Assembly: GCA_958295785.1 (NCBI GenBank)
Contig: OY282377.1
Location: 2,494,394 to 2,558,393, forward strand
Direction of reading: 5' to 3'
DNA length: 64,000 nucleotides
Source: an uncultured Latescibacterota bacterium
GTDB lineage: Bacteria; Latescibacterota; UBA2968
The notes below the pieces were generated by a model. It did no database searches and had not been told where the DNA came from. It saw only the letters and a list, made by a program, of their open reading frames with translations. Made by a program: the position numbers and the translations under genes. Of this stretch, positions 34,838 to 42,725 are shown piece by piece (positions within the stretch are counted from its first letter, which is position 1; the number at the start of each line of letters is the position of its first letter).

Positions 34838-35206
34838 TTACGCGCCAAAGTGAGGGTTGGCAATGGTCGGTTGCGCGGTTGCGGCCCGCGCCATTGCTTC
34901 GTGCTGTTCGTCTGTACAAGAACTGTCTGTCGGAACCTCGGGATTTGGGCCGCCGGGTTGGTAGCCGTTTTCGATCAACCAAGTTTCCAACTCATCCCCG
35001 CTGATGTCGGGCAGCATCGTATCCCCAATCTGAACGCAGGGCTGTAAGGGCTGCCCGCTCTTCATCACCATCTCCCGATAGTTGTCGGGATTGTTGATGA
35101 TATCGCGGTCTTCATAGTCGAGGCCGTATTTTGCCAGCACGGCCCGCACGCCCCCGCTCCAGCCGCAAACCGGCTTCAAATAGGCGATAACTTTGGGATT
35201 GTCCAT
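34838..35206 (-). CDS. Glutaredoxin-like protein with C-terminal extension
   Basis: Encodes 122 residues. Residues 1-85 follow the glutaredoxin fold: KVIAYLKPVCGWSGGVRAVL with a CxxS-like site (CGWS), then LDYEDRDIINNPDNYREMV, then a QPCVQIGD loop where the usual cis-proline TVP motif stands, and MLPDISGDELETWL. The last 35 residues are a low-complexity tail (GGPNPEVPTDSSCTDEQHEA). The monothiol site suggests a role in iron-sulfur handling or glutathione-linked reactions rather than dithiol reduction. It is a single gene. Confidence 0.75.
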   Translation of the reverse strand: MDNPKVIAYLKPVCGWSGGVRAVLAKYGLDYEDRDIINNPDNYREMVMKSGQPLQPCVQIGDTMLPDISGDELETWLIENGYQPGGPNPEVPTDSSCTDEQHEAMARAATAQPTIANPHFGA

Positions 35207-35315
35207 CGAAAAACCTCCTGAAAAGTGAATGTCGTCGTCTGCCTGCTTCCTTAATCTACAAAAAAACGCACATTAGGCAAGTGTTCTATTGGCTTTTGGC
35301 GGAAGGTCACTGCGA

Positions 35316-36272
35316 TTAAAATCCAACACTTGGAATCCTGCCCATATCAAATCTATGGCCCTGTCCCCATTCAATCGTCCGAGTTGTCTCGTCTAAGATA
35401 CCGACATGATACCACAACTCCGTGCCTTCATGAGACTGGTGCATTTCCACCACGATATTGTCGTTGATCGCGACCGTGGGAATTTTTCCCCTGTCGTAAT
35501 TCACGCTCCTGCCCCACACAATGGTCCGCGTTCTTTCTTCCACCGTGCCCACGCGATACCACAGTTGCAAGTCGTCATGCCCCTGGTGAACTTCCACAAT
35601 GGTGTTGCCGTCAACATCGCACCTGGGCAAGCGACCGACGTCGTATTGGTGGCTTTCGCCCCAATGGATCGTCCTCGCGGTCGGATCGACAACGCCAACG
35701 TGGTACCACAGATTCGTGCCATCGTGGGATTGGTGAACTTCGACAATGGTGTTCAATTCCGATTCGGGAAATCCAATGCCTGGAACTTTTCCGCGATCAA
35801 ATTTTTTGCTTTCATTCCAGTTGATAACCCCAGTCGCGCGATCCAAAATCCCAACGTGGTACCACAAATCCGCGCCATCGTGGGACTGGTGCATCTCAAC
35901 GACAATATCGCCTCGTATGGCGACGACTGGGTTTCTGCCTCTATCGTCGTAATTGACACTTTTTTTCCAATTGATGGTTCTCGTCTTTTCTTCGACCGTG
36001 CCCACGCGATACCACAGCGTCAAATCGTCGTGCCCCTCGTGGACTTCCACAATCGTATTGCCATCAAAATCACACATGGGCAAGCGCCCGATGTCGTATT
36101 TGTGACTTTCGCCCCAGTCAATCGTTTTTGCTGTGGGATCGACAATGCCGACGCGGTACCACAGATCCGTTCTCGCATGGGATTGATGCACTTCGACAAC
36201 GACATCATTTTCACCCAAAGCGGGATTCAAAAACAGAGGAATGAGTACAGCAGAAAATTTCAAAAAACGCAT
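35316..36272 (-). CDS. Secreted protein of six ~48-residue repeats
   Basis: Encodes 318 residues with a signal peptide (MRFLKFSAVLIPLFLNPALG). The rest is six tandem repeats of about 48 residues, each with V(V)EVHQSHxxxxLWYRVG, then W..S..YD.G..P. Repeats 1-3 are most like repeats 4-6 in order, so a three-repeat block was doubled. The pattern suggests a six-bladed beta-propeller of the lectin-like kind. The function is unknown; sugar or surface binding outside the cell is plausible. The ATG at 36272 follows AAAGGGAA. Confidence 0.75.
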   Translation of the reverse strand: MRFLKFSAVLIPLFLNPALGENDVVVEVHQSHARTDLWYRVGIVDPTAKTIDWGESHKYDIGRLPMCDFDGNTIVEVHEGHDDLTLWYRVGTVEEKTRTINWKKSVNYDDRGRNPVVAIRGDIVVEMHQSHDGADLWYHVGILDRATGVINWNESKKFDRGKVPGIGFPESELNTIVEVHQSHDGTNLWYHVGVVDPTARTIHWGESHQYDVGRLPRCDVDGNTIVEVHQGHDDLQLWYRVGTVEERTRTIVWGRSVNYDRGKIPTVAINDNIVVEMHQSHEGTELWYHVGILDETTRTIEWGQGHRFDMGRIPSVGF

Positions 36273-36297
36273 TTCAATTCCCTTTACTTGTATCTTT

Positions 36298-36324
36298 GGG
36301 CGAGCACGGGGCATCGCCCCTACA
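36298..36324. repeat. 28-bp dispersed repeat, copy 10
   Basis: Variant with one G lost in the core, as at copy 1, 25 bp upstream of the repeat-protein gene start. Confidence 0.8.
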
Positions 36325-36474
36325 TACTGCTCGCCTTTTGTGGCTAAACTTCCATCTCGCCACTATCGCCCGGCTCTCTCTTCTCTGCGCCGCGCTTTCA
36401 GGCGTTTTTTTCGCCGCTGCCGCCTTCGGCGAAGTTCTCTGCGGCGTTCACTGCATGCCATAAATCCCTCCTAT

Positions 36475-37077
36475 TTACATTCCAAAGTTCAAGCCAATTG
36501 TGAATTGCAACGCGCTGTCTTTTTCATCGTCTGCAATGACGAGCTTTATTTCTCCAAACCAAGCCATACCACCGCCCAATTTGCGCTGATACCCCAACGG
36601 CACATTTAAGCTGATTTTGGTGTTGCCCGTTACCTCCTCTGGCTCTTGATCTGTCTTTAGGCGAAAGAAATGGATGCCAAAACCGAGCCCCGCATAGCCT
36701 CGGCCGCGTGAACTTTGATGAAAAAAGTAATTGGCGTCCAGATTGGCGGTATAAACGCGCAAATTTTCCTTTATGGTGCGTTCCTCGTTATTGGCACCGG
36801 GCTCAACGCGCAAATTTTCCTTTATCGCAATATCCACGCCAGGGACCAGATGCAACTTCGGCAAAATAAATGCCCCCAAGTCGAGATTGCTGCCCAGCAT
36901 CCAGCGATGCGCGTCAAATTGCCCGCCCAACCCATAAAAGGTGTCAAACCGCTGTTGGCGCGTCAAATTCACCCCGGCTTTGACCCGCAATCCCAGAGCA
37001 TCAGACACTTGGGGCACGCACAGCACCACCAAAGCCGCCAGCCCCCATACAGCGAATGTTGAAGTTAATCGGTTCAT
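36475..37077 (-). CDS. Outer-membrane beta-barrel-like protein
   Basis: Encodes 200 residues. A signal peptide (MNRLTSTFAVWGLAALVVLC followed by VPQVSDA) precedes alternating beta strands such as LGLRVKAGVNLTRQQRF, HLVPGVDIAIKENLRV, YAGLGFGIHFFRL, and a final strand ALQFTIGLNFGM that ends with an aliphatic/aromatic pattern as in outer-membrane barrels. Eight strands are plausible. TIKENLRV occurs twice, 16 residues apart, from a short DNA duplication (IKENLRV...TIKENLRV). The ATG at 37077 follows GGAAAGGGG. No specific family is recognised. Confidence 0.65.
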   Translation of the reverse strand: MNRLTSTFAVWGLAALVVLCVPQVSDALGLRVKAGVNLTRQQRFDTFYGLGGQFDAHRWMLGSNLDLGAFILPKLHLVPGVDIAIKENLRVEPGANNEERTIKENLRVYTANLDANYFFHQSSRGRGYAGLGFGIHFFRLKTDQEPEEVTGNTKISLNVPLGYQRKLGGGMAWFGEIKLVIADDEKDSALQFTIGLNFGM

Positions 37078-37165
37078 ACAGTGCCCCTTTCCTTGCTGAT
37101 TATGGCAACATTGCCGCACCATCACTTCAAAGGGCCGGCAACCCAAGATCGCCGGCCCCAACAAA

Positions 37166-39451
37166 TCAGGTCGTCCCGTTTTTTGTCCACAATGCCTTCA
37201 AAATTTCGCCCGGGGACATGGGCAGAATAGTCAGTCTGACGCCTATGGCGTCGTAAATGGCATTTGCAACTGCCGCAACCGGTGGCACTATCGGCACTTC
37301 GCCCACGCCGCGCACGCCATAAGGATGGCCGGGGTTTGGCACTTCGACGATATGCGTCTCGATCATGGGCAAATCGAGACACGTCGGCATGCGATAATCG
37401 AGCAAACTCGCATTGGTCAAAAGCCCGTCCGCATTGTAGGCGTATTCCTCGTTGAGTGCCCACCCAATGCCCTGCGCCGTGCCCCCCTGCATTTGCCCTT
37501 CGACATAGCTGGGGTGAATCGCTTTGCCGGCGTCTTGAATCATTGAAACGCGCAAAATCTCCACTTTGCCGGTGTCGGTATCGACCTCGACATCTGCGAT
37601 CATCACCGCAAAAGCCCCGCCAACGCCGGGGGGATTCACGGTTGCTCGTCCCATGAGGGGGCCACCGGTTTCGTCAAGTCTTCCTGCCAATTCCTTGAAT
37701 GAGATTGTTTTAGAAGCATCGGATGAAGAGAAATATCCATCTTCAAAGACCACATCATCAACCGCAATTTCCCACAATTTGGCCGCGCGTTCGATCATTT
37801 GCGCTTTGATATCCAGCGCGCATTGATAGGCCGCCCACCCGGTCGCAAAGGTCGTGCGGCTTCCCCCGGTCACATCTGTTTCGCCAACCGAGTCTGTATC
37901 GACCACTTGGGGCTTGACCTCTTCGGCCCCAATGCCGAGCACTTCGGCCAACTGCATGGCAATGGAGGTGCGCGTTCCGCCGATATCCGTCGAGCCTTCA
38001 ACCAGACTGACCGTGCCATCGGGATTGACGCTCGCCGCCGCACTCGACTTGAGGCCCACGTTGAACCAGAACCCGGAAGCGACCCCACGCCCGCGATTTT
38101 TGCCATTGAATTGCGTGGCGTAGTGTTCTGAATCCCGCGCGGTTTCCACGCATTGCTCGTGACCGATGCGCGGATACACCGGGCCATCTGCGCGGCGCGT
38201 GCCCTCTTTCGCGGAATTTTTGAGCCGAAAGGCCAAGGGATCGACGCCGAGTTGCTCGCAGAGTTCGTCGATGAGGGTTTCCGATGCAAAGGCCGCATTG
38301 GTCGCCCCCGGCGCGCGATAGGCCATGGTCCAGGGTTTGTTGACCAAAACCTCGTAACCGTCGATCAGCACATGGGGAATATTGTAGGGCGCGAAAATAC
38401 ACATCGCCCCGGGCGCGGCCCAACTGCCGGGAAAACTGCCCGATTCGTAGCGCATATCGGCTTGGGCAGCGATGAGGTTGCCCGCTTTGTCAACCCCCAT
38501 TTTGCACCTGATAACAGAACCCGCGGTCGGACCGGTCGCCTGCAAAACTTCCGTGCGGCTCATGACCATCTTGACGGGCCGCCCGGTCTTTTTGGACAAA
38601 ATCGCGGCCAGGGGTTCGAGATAAATGCGAATTTTGCCCCCAAACCCACCGCCAATCTCCATCGGCACGACCTTCACCTGTGAAACGGGCACCTCGAGGA
38701 TTTGCGCGGTTTGTGCGCGCACGTCAAACGCGCCCTGCGTGCTGCACCACACCGTAATCTGACCGTCTGCGCCCCACAGGGCCGTGGCGTTTTGCGGCTC
38801 GATATAGCCCTGATGCACGGTTGCCGTGAAAAATTCGCGCTCAATGACGAGGTCGGCTTCGGCAAACCCCTTTTCAATGTCGCCCAATTCGTGGCGAAAA
38901 TGCGTACACACATTGCTCTTTTTTTCCGAATCTTCGCCGAGCGACTGCGTGGTCAGATCCTCCAAGAGCAATGGCGCGTCCGCTTGCATGGCTTCGCGTA
39001 CTGTCAAAACCGGTTGCAGGACCTCGTACTCGATCTCGATCAAATCCACGGCTTCTTGCGCGGTGTGGACATCTGTTGCCGCGACTGCCGCAATGGCATG
39101 CCCGTGGTACAAGACCTTGCCGTCGGCCAGCACATTGGCGCGCAGATGTTGCAAATTGGCCGCGCCTTCGCCGAGTTCTTCAATTTTGTCTTCTTGCAAT
39201 GGCAAATCTGCCACCGCAATCACGGCTTTGACGCCCGGCAGGGCCTCTGCTTTGCGCGTGTCCAGCGATTTGATCCGCGCATGGGCATGCGGGCTGCGCG
39301 CCACCGCGCCGTGCAACATGCCGGCCATGTCGATGTCCGCGCCGTATTTGGCCCGCCCGACGACTTTATCGACCCCATCGTGCCGGATCGGGCGGGTGCC
39401 AATGACTTTGTAATCTGTAATGCCCAGATAATCTTCTGTTTTTGTCGCCAT
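37166..39451 (-). CDS. Molybdenum hydroxylase large subunit (xanthine dehydrogenase/CoxL family)
   Basis: A 761-residue molybdopterin-binding chain. Blocks: RHDGVDKVVGRAKYGADI at the start, EIGGGFGGKIRIYLEPLAAI near 270, the cofactor-contact region AYRAPGATNAAFASETLIDE near 390, and the catalytic Glu in GVRGVGEVPIVPPVAAVANA near 730. The AYRAPG loop lacks the AYxCSFR of true carbon monoxide dehydrogenase, so a xanthine, nicotinate or aldehyde substrate is more likely. It forms an operon with the two following subunit genes; 15 bp separate it from the iron-sulfur subunit. Confidence 0.9.
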   Translation of the reverse strand: MATKTEDYLGITDYKVIGTRPIRHDGVDKVVGRAKYGADIDMAGMLHGAVARSPHAHARIKSLDTRKAEALPGVKAVIAVADLPLQEDKIEELGEGAANLQHLRANVLADGKVLYHGHAIAAVAATDVHTAQEAVDLIEIEYEVLQPVLTVREAMQADAPLLLEDLTTQSLGEDSEKKSNVCTHFRHELGDIEKGFAEADLVIEREFFTATVHQGYIEPQNATALWGADGQITVWCSTQGAFDVRAQTAQILEVPVSQVKVVPMEIGGGFGGKIRIYLEPLAAILSKKTGRPVKMVMSRTEVLQATGPTAGSVIRCKMGVDKAGNLIAAQADMRYESGSFPGSWAAPGAMCIFAPYNIPHVLIDGYEVLVNKPWTMAYRAPGATNAAFASETLIDELCEQLGVDPLAFRLKNSAKEGTRRADGPVYPRIGHEQCVETARDSEHYATQFNGKNRGRGVASGFWFNVGLKSSAAASVNPDGTVSLVEGSTDIGGTRTSIAMQLAEVLGIGAEEVKPQVVDTDSVGETDVTGGSRTTFATGWAAYQCALDIKAQMIERAAKLWEIAVDDVVFEDGYFSSSDASKTISFKELAGRLDETGGPLMGRATVNPPGVGGAFAVMIADVEVDTDTGKVEILRVSMIQDAGKAIHPSYVEGQMQGGTAQGIGWALNEEYAYNADGLLTNASLLDYRMPTCLDLPMIETHIVEVPNPGHPYGVRGVGEVPIVPPVAAVANAIYDAIGVRLTILPMSPGEILKALWTKNGTT

Positions 39452-39466
39452 TTGGGCTGCCCTCCG

Positions 39467-39943
39467 CTATTCGGCCATTGCAGATGCGGCGTCTTGCACC
39501 GCGCGAACGATTTTGTCGTACCCCGTGCATCGGCACAAGTTGCCCGCCAAGTACAGGCGAATGCGTTCTTCCGAAGGCGTTGGCTCGTTGTCGAGCAGGG
39601 CCTTGGCCGCCACGATAAAGCCCGGCGTGCAAATGCCGCACTGAAGGGCCGCGTGTTCGAGAAATTTCTGCTGGAGGGGGTGCAACCCCTCTGCGCTGGC
39701 AACGCCTTCGATGGTCGTGAGTTCCTCGCCTTCGGCTTCAACGGCCATCATCAAACACGCGTCGATAACCCCTCCATTGACCAGAATGCTGCACGCGCCG
39801 CAGTTGCCGTTGCTGCACCCTTCTTTGGTGCCCGTGAGATCGAGTTGATCCCGCAGGACTTCGAGAATCGTCTGGCGAGGTTCGCACAAAAACTCGACCG
39901 ATTCCCCGTTGATTGTCGTGGTAACGTGAACTTTTCCTGGCAT
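39467..39943 (-). CDS. Molybdenum hydroxylase [2Fe-2S] subunit (CoxS-like)
   Basis: Encodes 158 residues with both clusters. The plant-type N-terminal cluster is GCSNGNCGACSILVNG (C-x4-C-x2-C) plus a further Cys, near residues 40-58. The second cluster is CGICTPGF and CRCTGYDKIV, near 97-135. It passes electrons from the molybdenum centre to FAD. Gaps are 4 bp to the FAD subunit gene and 15 bp to the large subunit gene. Confidence 0.95.
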   Translation of the reverse strand: MPGKVHVTTTINGESVEFLCEPRQTILEVLRDQLDLTGTKEGCSNGNCGACSILVNGGVIDACLMMAVEAEGEELTTIEGVASAEGLHPLQQKFLEHAALQCGICTPGFIVAAKALLDNEPTPSEERIRLYLAGNLCRCTGYDKIVRAVQDAASAMAE

Positions 39944-39947
39944 GTGC

Positions 39948-40823
39948 TCAAGACTCCTTTGCTCTTTGAATGGCTCCCCGAATGGCGCGGCCCGTCAAAA
40001 CCCCGCTCAGGTGAACCCGCTGTTCAATTGTTCCCCGCATATCGCTGATGGGATTGGCCGCCGCACGCGAGGCCGCGCACGCCGCTTCTAGCGCGTCTTC
40101 GTCATCCACTGCTTTTCCCGCAAGTGCCGCGCCTGCATCGGCAACGAGCAATGGCGTTGGCGCGACCGCCCCAATGGCGATGCGAGCCGATAGGATGGTC
40201 GTTTTGTCCGCGTCCAAAACCACAGACGCCGCGGCATTGGCCACGGCAATGTCCATCTCGTTGCGCGGAATAAAGCGCAGGAAAAACGCCCCGGAGTTGG
40301 CAACCGGGGGGGGAATGCGAATGGCGATGAGCAATTCGCCGGGTTGCAGGGCACTTTGCCCGGGGCCGACAAAGAAATCCTCGGCTACGACTTCGCGCGC
40401 GCCATTTGGCCCAACAATGCGACACGCGCCCCCCTGCACAATCACAGACGGCGGGGTATCTGCCGCGGGCGAGGCATTGCAAAAATTGCCGCCCATCGAT
40501 CCGCGGTTTTGAATCTGAATCGAACCGATGAGCGAGGTGCAATCCACGAGCGCGGGATACAGGCTTTGAACCACATCGAACGTGTAAATTTGGGCACAGG
40601 ACGTCGCCGCGCCAATGTGCAAACCCGCCTCGTCAAAAGTCAACGCCGTTGCTTCGGGAATCCGCTTGAGATCGAGCAACAAATCGATCTTGCGACCTCC
40701 CTCCTTCAACTGCGCGATCAAGTCGGTGCCCCCTGCCAGAATGCCGACATCGCCATTTTCCGCGTCGAGCAAAGAAATGGCTTCATCTACAGACCGAGGG
40801 GCGGCATAATCAAATGCGTTCAA
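39948..40823 (-). CDS. Molybdenum hydroxylase FAD-binding subunit (CoxM-like)
   Basis: Encodes 291 residues. FAD contact motifs are GILAGGTDLIAQLKEGGRKI near residue 28 and NRGSMGGNFCNASPAADTPP near 105. The C-terminal region carries the GAVAPTPLLV block of the CO-dehydrogenase flavoprotein family. It is first in the operon order M-S-L. About 130 bp of AT-rich leader with no clear promoter boxes lies between its start and the upstream terminator. Confidence 0.93.
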   Translation of the reverse strand: MNAFDYAAPRSVDEAISLLDAENGDVGILAGGTDLIAQLKEGGRKIDLLLDLKRIPEATALTFDEAGLHIGAATSCAQIYTFDVVQSLYPALVDCTSLIGSIQIQNRGSMGGNFCNASPAADTPPSVIVQGGACRIVGPNGAREVVAEDFFVGPGQSALQPGELLIAIRIPPPVANSGAFFLRFIPRNEMDIAVANAAASVVLDADKTTILSARIAIGAVAPTPLLVADAGAALAGKAVDDEDALEAACAASRAAANPISDMRGTIEQRVHLSGVLTGRAIRGAIQRAKES

Positions 40824-40951
40824 CTTTTCTCCTCCTTTTCATGTCGTGAATCACCTAAAATCGAGTCGGCAAAGAATAAACCCGGGATTCCGGGCTGTCA
40901 AGCCTTTTGCCGATTGGAAATTAACGCTTTGAAAATGGATGTGTCAACCAG

Positions 40952-41025
40952 AAAAAAAGCGGGTTTCCGCGACATATCCCAGTCTGGCGGGAGGGAACCC
41001 AGACCGGACACATGCGGAAACCCGC
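40952..41025 (-). terminator. Two-level hairpin terminator
   Basis: The perfect 12-bp outer stem GCGGGTTTCCGC (40959-40970) / GCGGAAACCCGC (41014-41025) encloses a second stem AGTCTGG / CCAGACC. On the minus strand it is followed by seven T. It ends the transcript of the RsmC-like gene. Confidence 0.8.
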
Positions 41026-41034
41026 GACCAACCA

Positions 41035-42159
41035 TCAGACCTCATCCTTCACTGCCATAAACGCCTGAACCATCTGCGAGTTCCCAACCCGAGCCACAAG
41101 CGCGGCATATCCGTCTTTTCGCGCTGCGATTTGCCCCTGCCCAAAAATCCGGCGGATGTGTTTCAAATACGGTTCGGGACGCATCACAACGAGCATCAAA
41201 CGCCCGCCCGGTCGCAGCGCGTGAAACGCTCCCTCAATGAGGGGATGCGCCGCTGCATTGCCATCGTGCAGGGGCGGATTTGAAACGATCAGATCGTATT
41301 TTTCCTTCCCGTCATAAACGCGGGCGTCTTTCACCCGCGCGGCCGCGTTGCGAATTTGGTTGCGCTTCAAATTGTTTTTCGCGCAGGCAATGGCGCGAAT
41401 ATTCGAATCTACGAGCGTTGCGCGACCTCGGCCCGCCAAACGCGCCGCGACCATGCCGAGCGCGCCCCACCCACACCCCCAGTCCAGCACCTGATCTGTG
41501 GGCCGAATATCCATGCAGTTGATCAACAACTCGGTACCGGGATCCAGGCCATCCCGCGAAAAAACGCCCGCGCGGGTTTCAACCCCGTACGGGCCGTGCG
41601 GCAGGTCGTCCAATTCAAATGAGATGCGATTGTCAACCGGTGCTTGCAAGGGATCGGGCAGTTCCTTTTGCGCGCTGTACATTTCCAACCTGCCCACACG
41701 CCCCGCGCGTTTGCAGTTGCCAAAAACCGCCTGTATGTATTTGGCATAACTCCGCACACCGCGATTTCGTTGCCCCGCCAAATAGAGCACGCCGCCCAGT
41801 TCAAGGGCGCGAAAGCCCTCGTCGATCCACTCAAACACCTGGCCCTTGGCGGCTTTTTGCGCGGGTTTGTAAAAGACGACATGGGCATTGGCAACAACCT
41901 GCGATGGCGTTGTGCTCAACACGCCGTTTCCCCGATGCACAGCGCGGATATCCTCTGCCACAAACGTCACCCGCGCACCCGTTCCCCGCAAACACGCGAG
42001 GCAATCGCCTTCCCAACCGAGGTCCAACACCCGGTTGCCAACCTGCAAATTTGCCGCGGCGACAAATGCTTCGCGTGCGCGCCTGTCCTTTGTTTTTATC
42101 ACTCGCAACTGCCTCGACGGAACGGCTTCGGACAGGCACGGGGGCCTGTCCCTACGCAT
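41035..42159 (-). CDS. RsmC/RlmG-like rRNA guanine-N2 methyltransferase
   Basis: Encodes up to 374 residues with two methylase-like halves, as in RsmC and RlmG. The active C-terminal half has VLDWGCGWGALGMVAARLA near residue 225 and the catalytic LIVSNPPLHDG near 290. The N-terminal half (NRVLDLGWEGDCLACLRG) is the degenerate partner. The start is unsure: the ATG at 42159 lies inside a dispersed repeat, and a GTG at 42102 follows GAGG at a fair distance. The product would methylate a guanine in ribosomal RNA. Confidence 0.82.
   Translation of the reverse strand: MRRDRPPCLSEAVPSRQLRVIKTKDRRAREAFVAAANLQVGNRVLDLGWEGDCLACLRGTGARVTFVAEDIRAVHRGNGVLSTTPSQVVANAHVVFYKPAQKAAKGQVFEWIDEGFRALELGGVLYLAGQRNRGVRSYAKYIQAVFGNCKRAGRVGRLEMYSAQKELPDPLQAPVDNRISFELDDLPHGPYGVETRAGVFSRDGLDPGTELLINCMDIRPTDQVLDWGCGWGALGMVAARLAGRGRATLVDSNIRAIACAKNNLKRNQIRNAAARVKDARVYDGKEKYDLIVSNPPLHDGNAAAHPLIEGAFHALRPGGRLMLVVMRPEPYLKHIRRIFGQGQIAARKDGYAALVARVGNSQMVQAFMAVKDEV
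42131..42156. repeat. Dispersed repeat, copy 11, GACAGGCACG variant
   Basis: Variant GACAGGCACGGGGGCCTGTC; the outer bases have changed on both sides (GGGCG to GACAG, and CGCCC to CTGTC), so the inverted symmetry is kept. It overlaps the N-terminal codons of the RsmC-like gene. Confidence 0.75.
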
Positions 42160-42204
42160 GATGGGATGGGGACTGACCGCTGACCACTCTCCACTGACCA
42201 CTAA

Positions 42205-42725
42205 TATTCGTCACGATTTCTCTGCCCGCGCCTTGAGACTCGCGTAGGAATTGGCGTCGTTGACCTCTGTTTCAACTGGCAAATTGGAATCGCGCCATCC
42301 CACGACCACGAGGACGCCATTTTCGACTTTGCCGCCAAAGCCGCCCTGCACATTGACCAGATTGGAATACCCGGCCCGCGCCATCAATTCCGCAGCCATC
42401 TGGGAACGCATCCCGACCTGACAGCCGCAAAACACGGGTTGTTCTTTGTCCGGCAACACCTTTTGAACAACGGTCAAAAAATTGGGATTCGGCATTATAC
42501 CCGCGGCCCCGGGCACGGCAACCGGAATGTTGATCGCGCCTTCGGGATGCCCCTGTGCAAATTCCATTTCCGTACGCACATCGAGATACACCGCATTTTC
42601 CGCTTCATCCATCGCGGCCTTCGCTTCTTTGGGTTCGAGCTGTGTAATCGCCATGTAACACTCCAAATTGAGGTGATGGTGTTTTCTTAGGTTGATTGAT
42701 TTACAGCATTCTGACCAGTTCCAGC
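42205..42725. repeat. 521-bp duplicated rhodanese segment, copy 1
   Basis: Matches 50403-50923 without gaps and with only a few changes. It contains the whole rhodanese gene and about 70 bp upstream of it. Sequence on both sides is unrelated beyond these limits. Confidence 0.95.
42211..42654 (-). CDS. Rhodanese-like sulfurtransferase, copy 1
   Basis: A 147-residue single-domain rhodanese. YLDVRTEMEFAQGHPEGAIN is the entry motif, and the active-site loop is FCGCQVGMRSQMA with the catalytic Cys near residue 78. The domain would move sulfane sulfur between carriers. The ATG at 42654 opens MAITQLEPKE. It differs from the second copy only at residues 71 (Glu here) and 133 (Asp here). It lies directly downstream of the HEPN-ATPase gene, whose last codons are in the duplicated segment. 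Confidence 0.9.
   Translation of the reverse strand: MAITQLEPKEAKAAMDEAENAVYLDVRTEMEFAQGHPEGAINIPVAVPGAAGIMPNPNFLTVVQKVLPDKEQPVFCGCQVGMRSQMAAELMARAGYSNLVNVQGGFGGKVENGVLVVVGWRDSNLPVETEVNDANSYASLKARAEKS

Noticed and set aside
34838-35206. Selenocysteine in the glutaredoxin-like gene
   Set aside because: The active site is read as CGWS with no in-frame TGA; only the MoeB gene shows one.
37166-40823. Aerobic carbon monoxide dehydrogenase
   Set aside because: The gene order M-S-L fits, but the large subunit has AYRAPG instead of the AYxCSFR loop, so another molybdenum hydroxylase is more likely.
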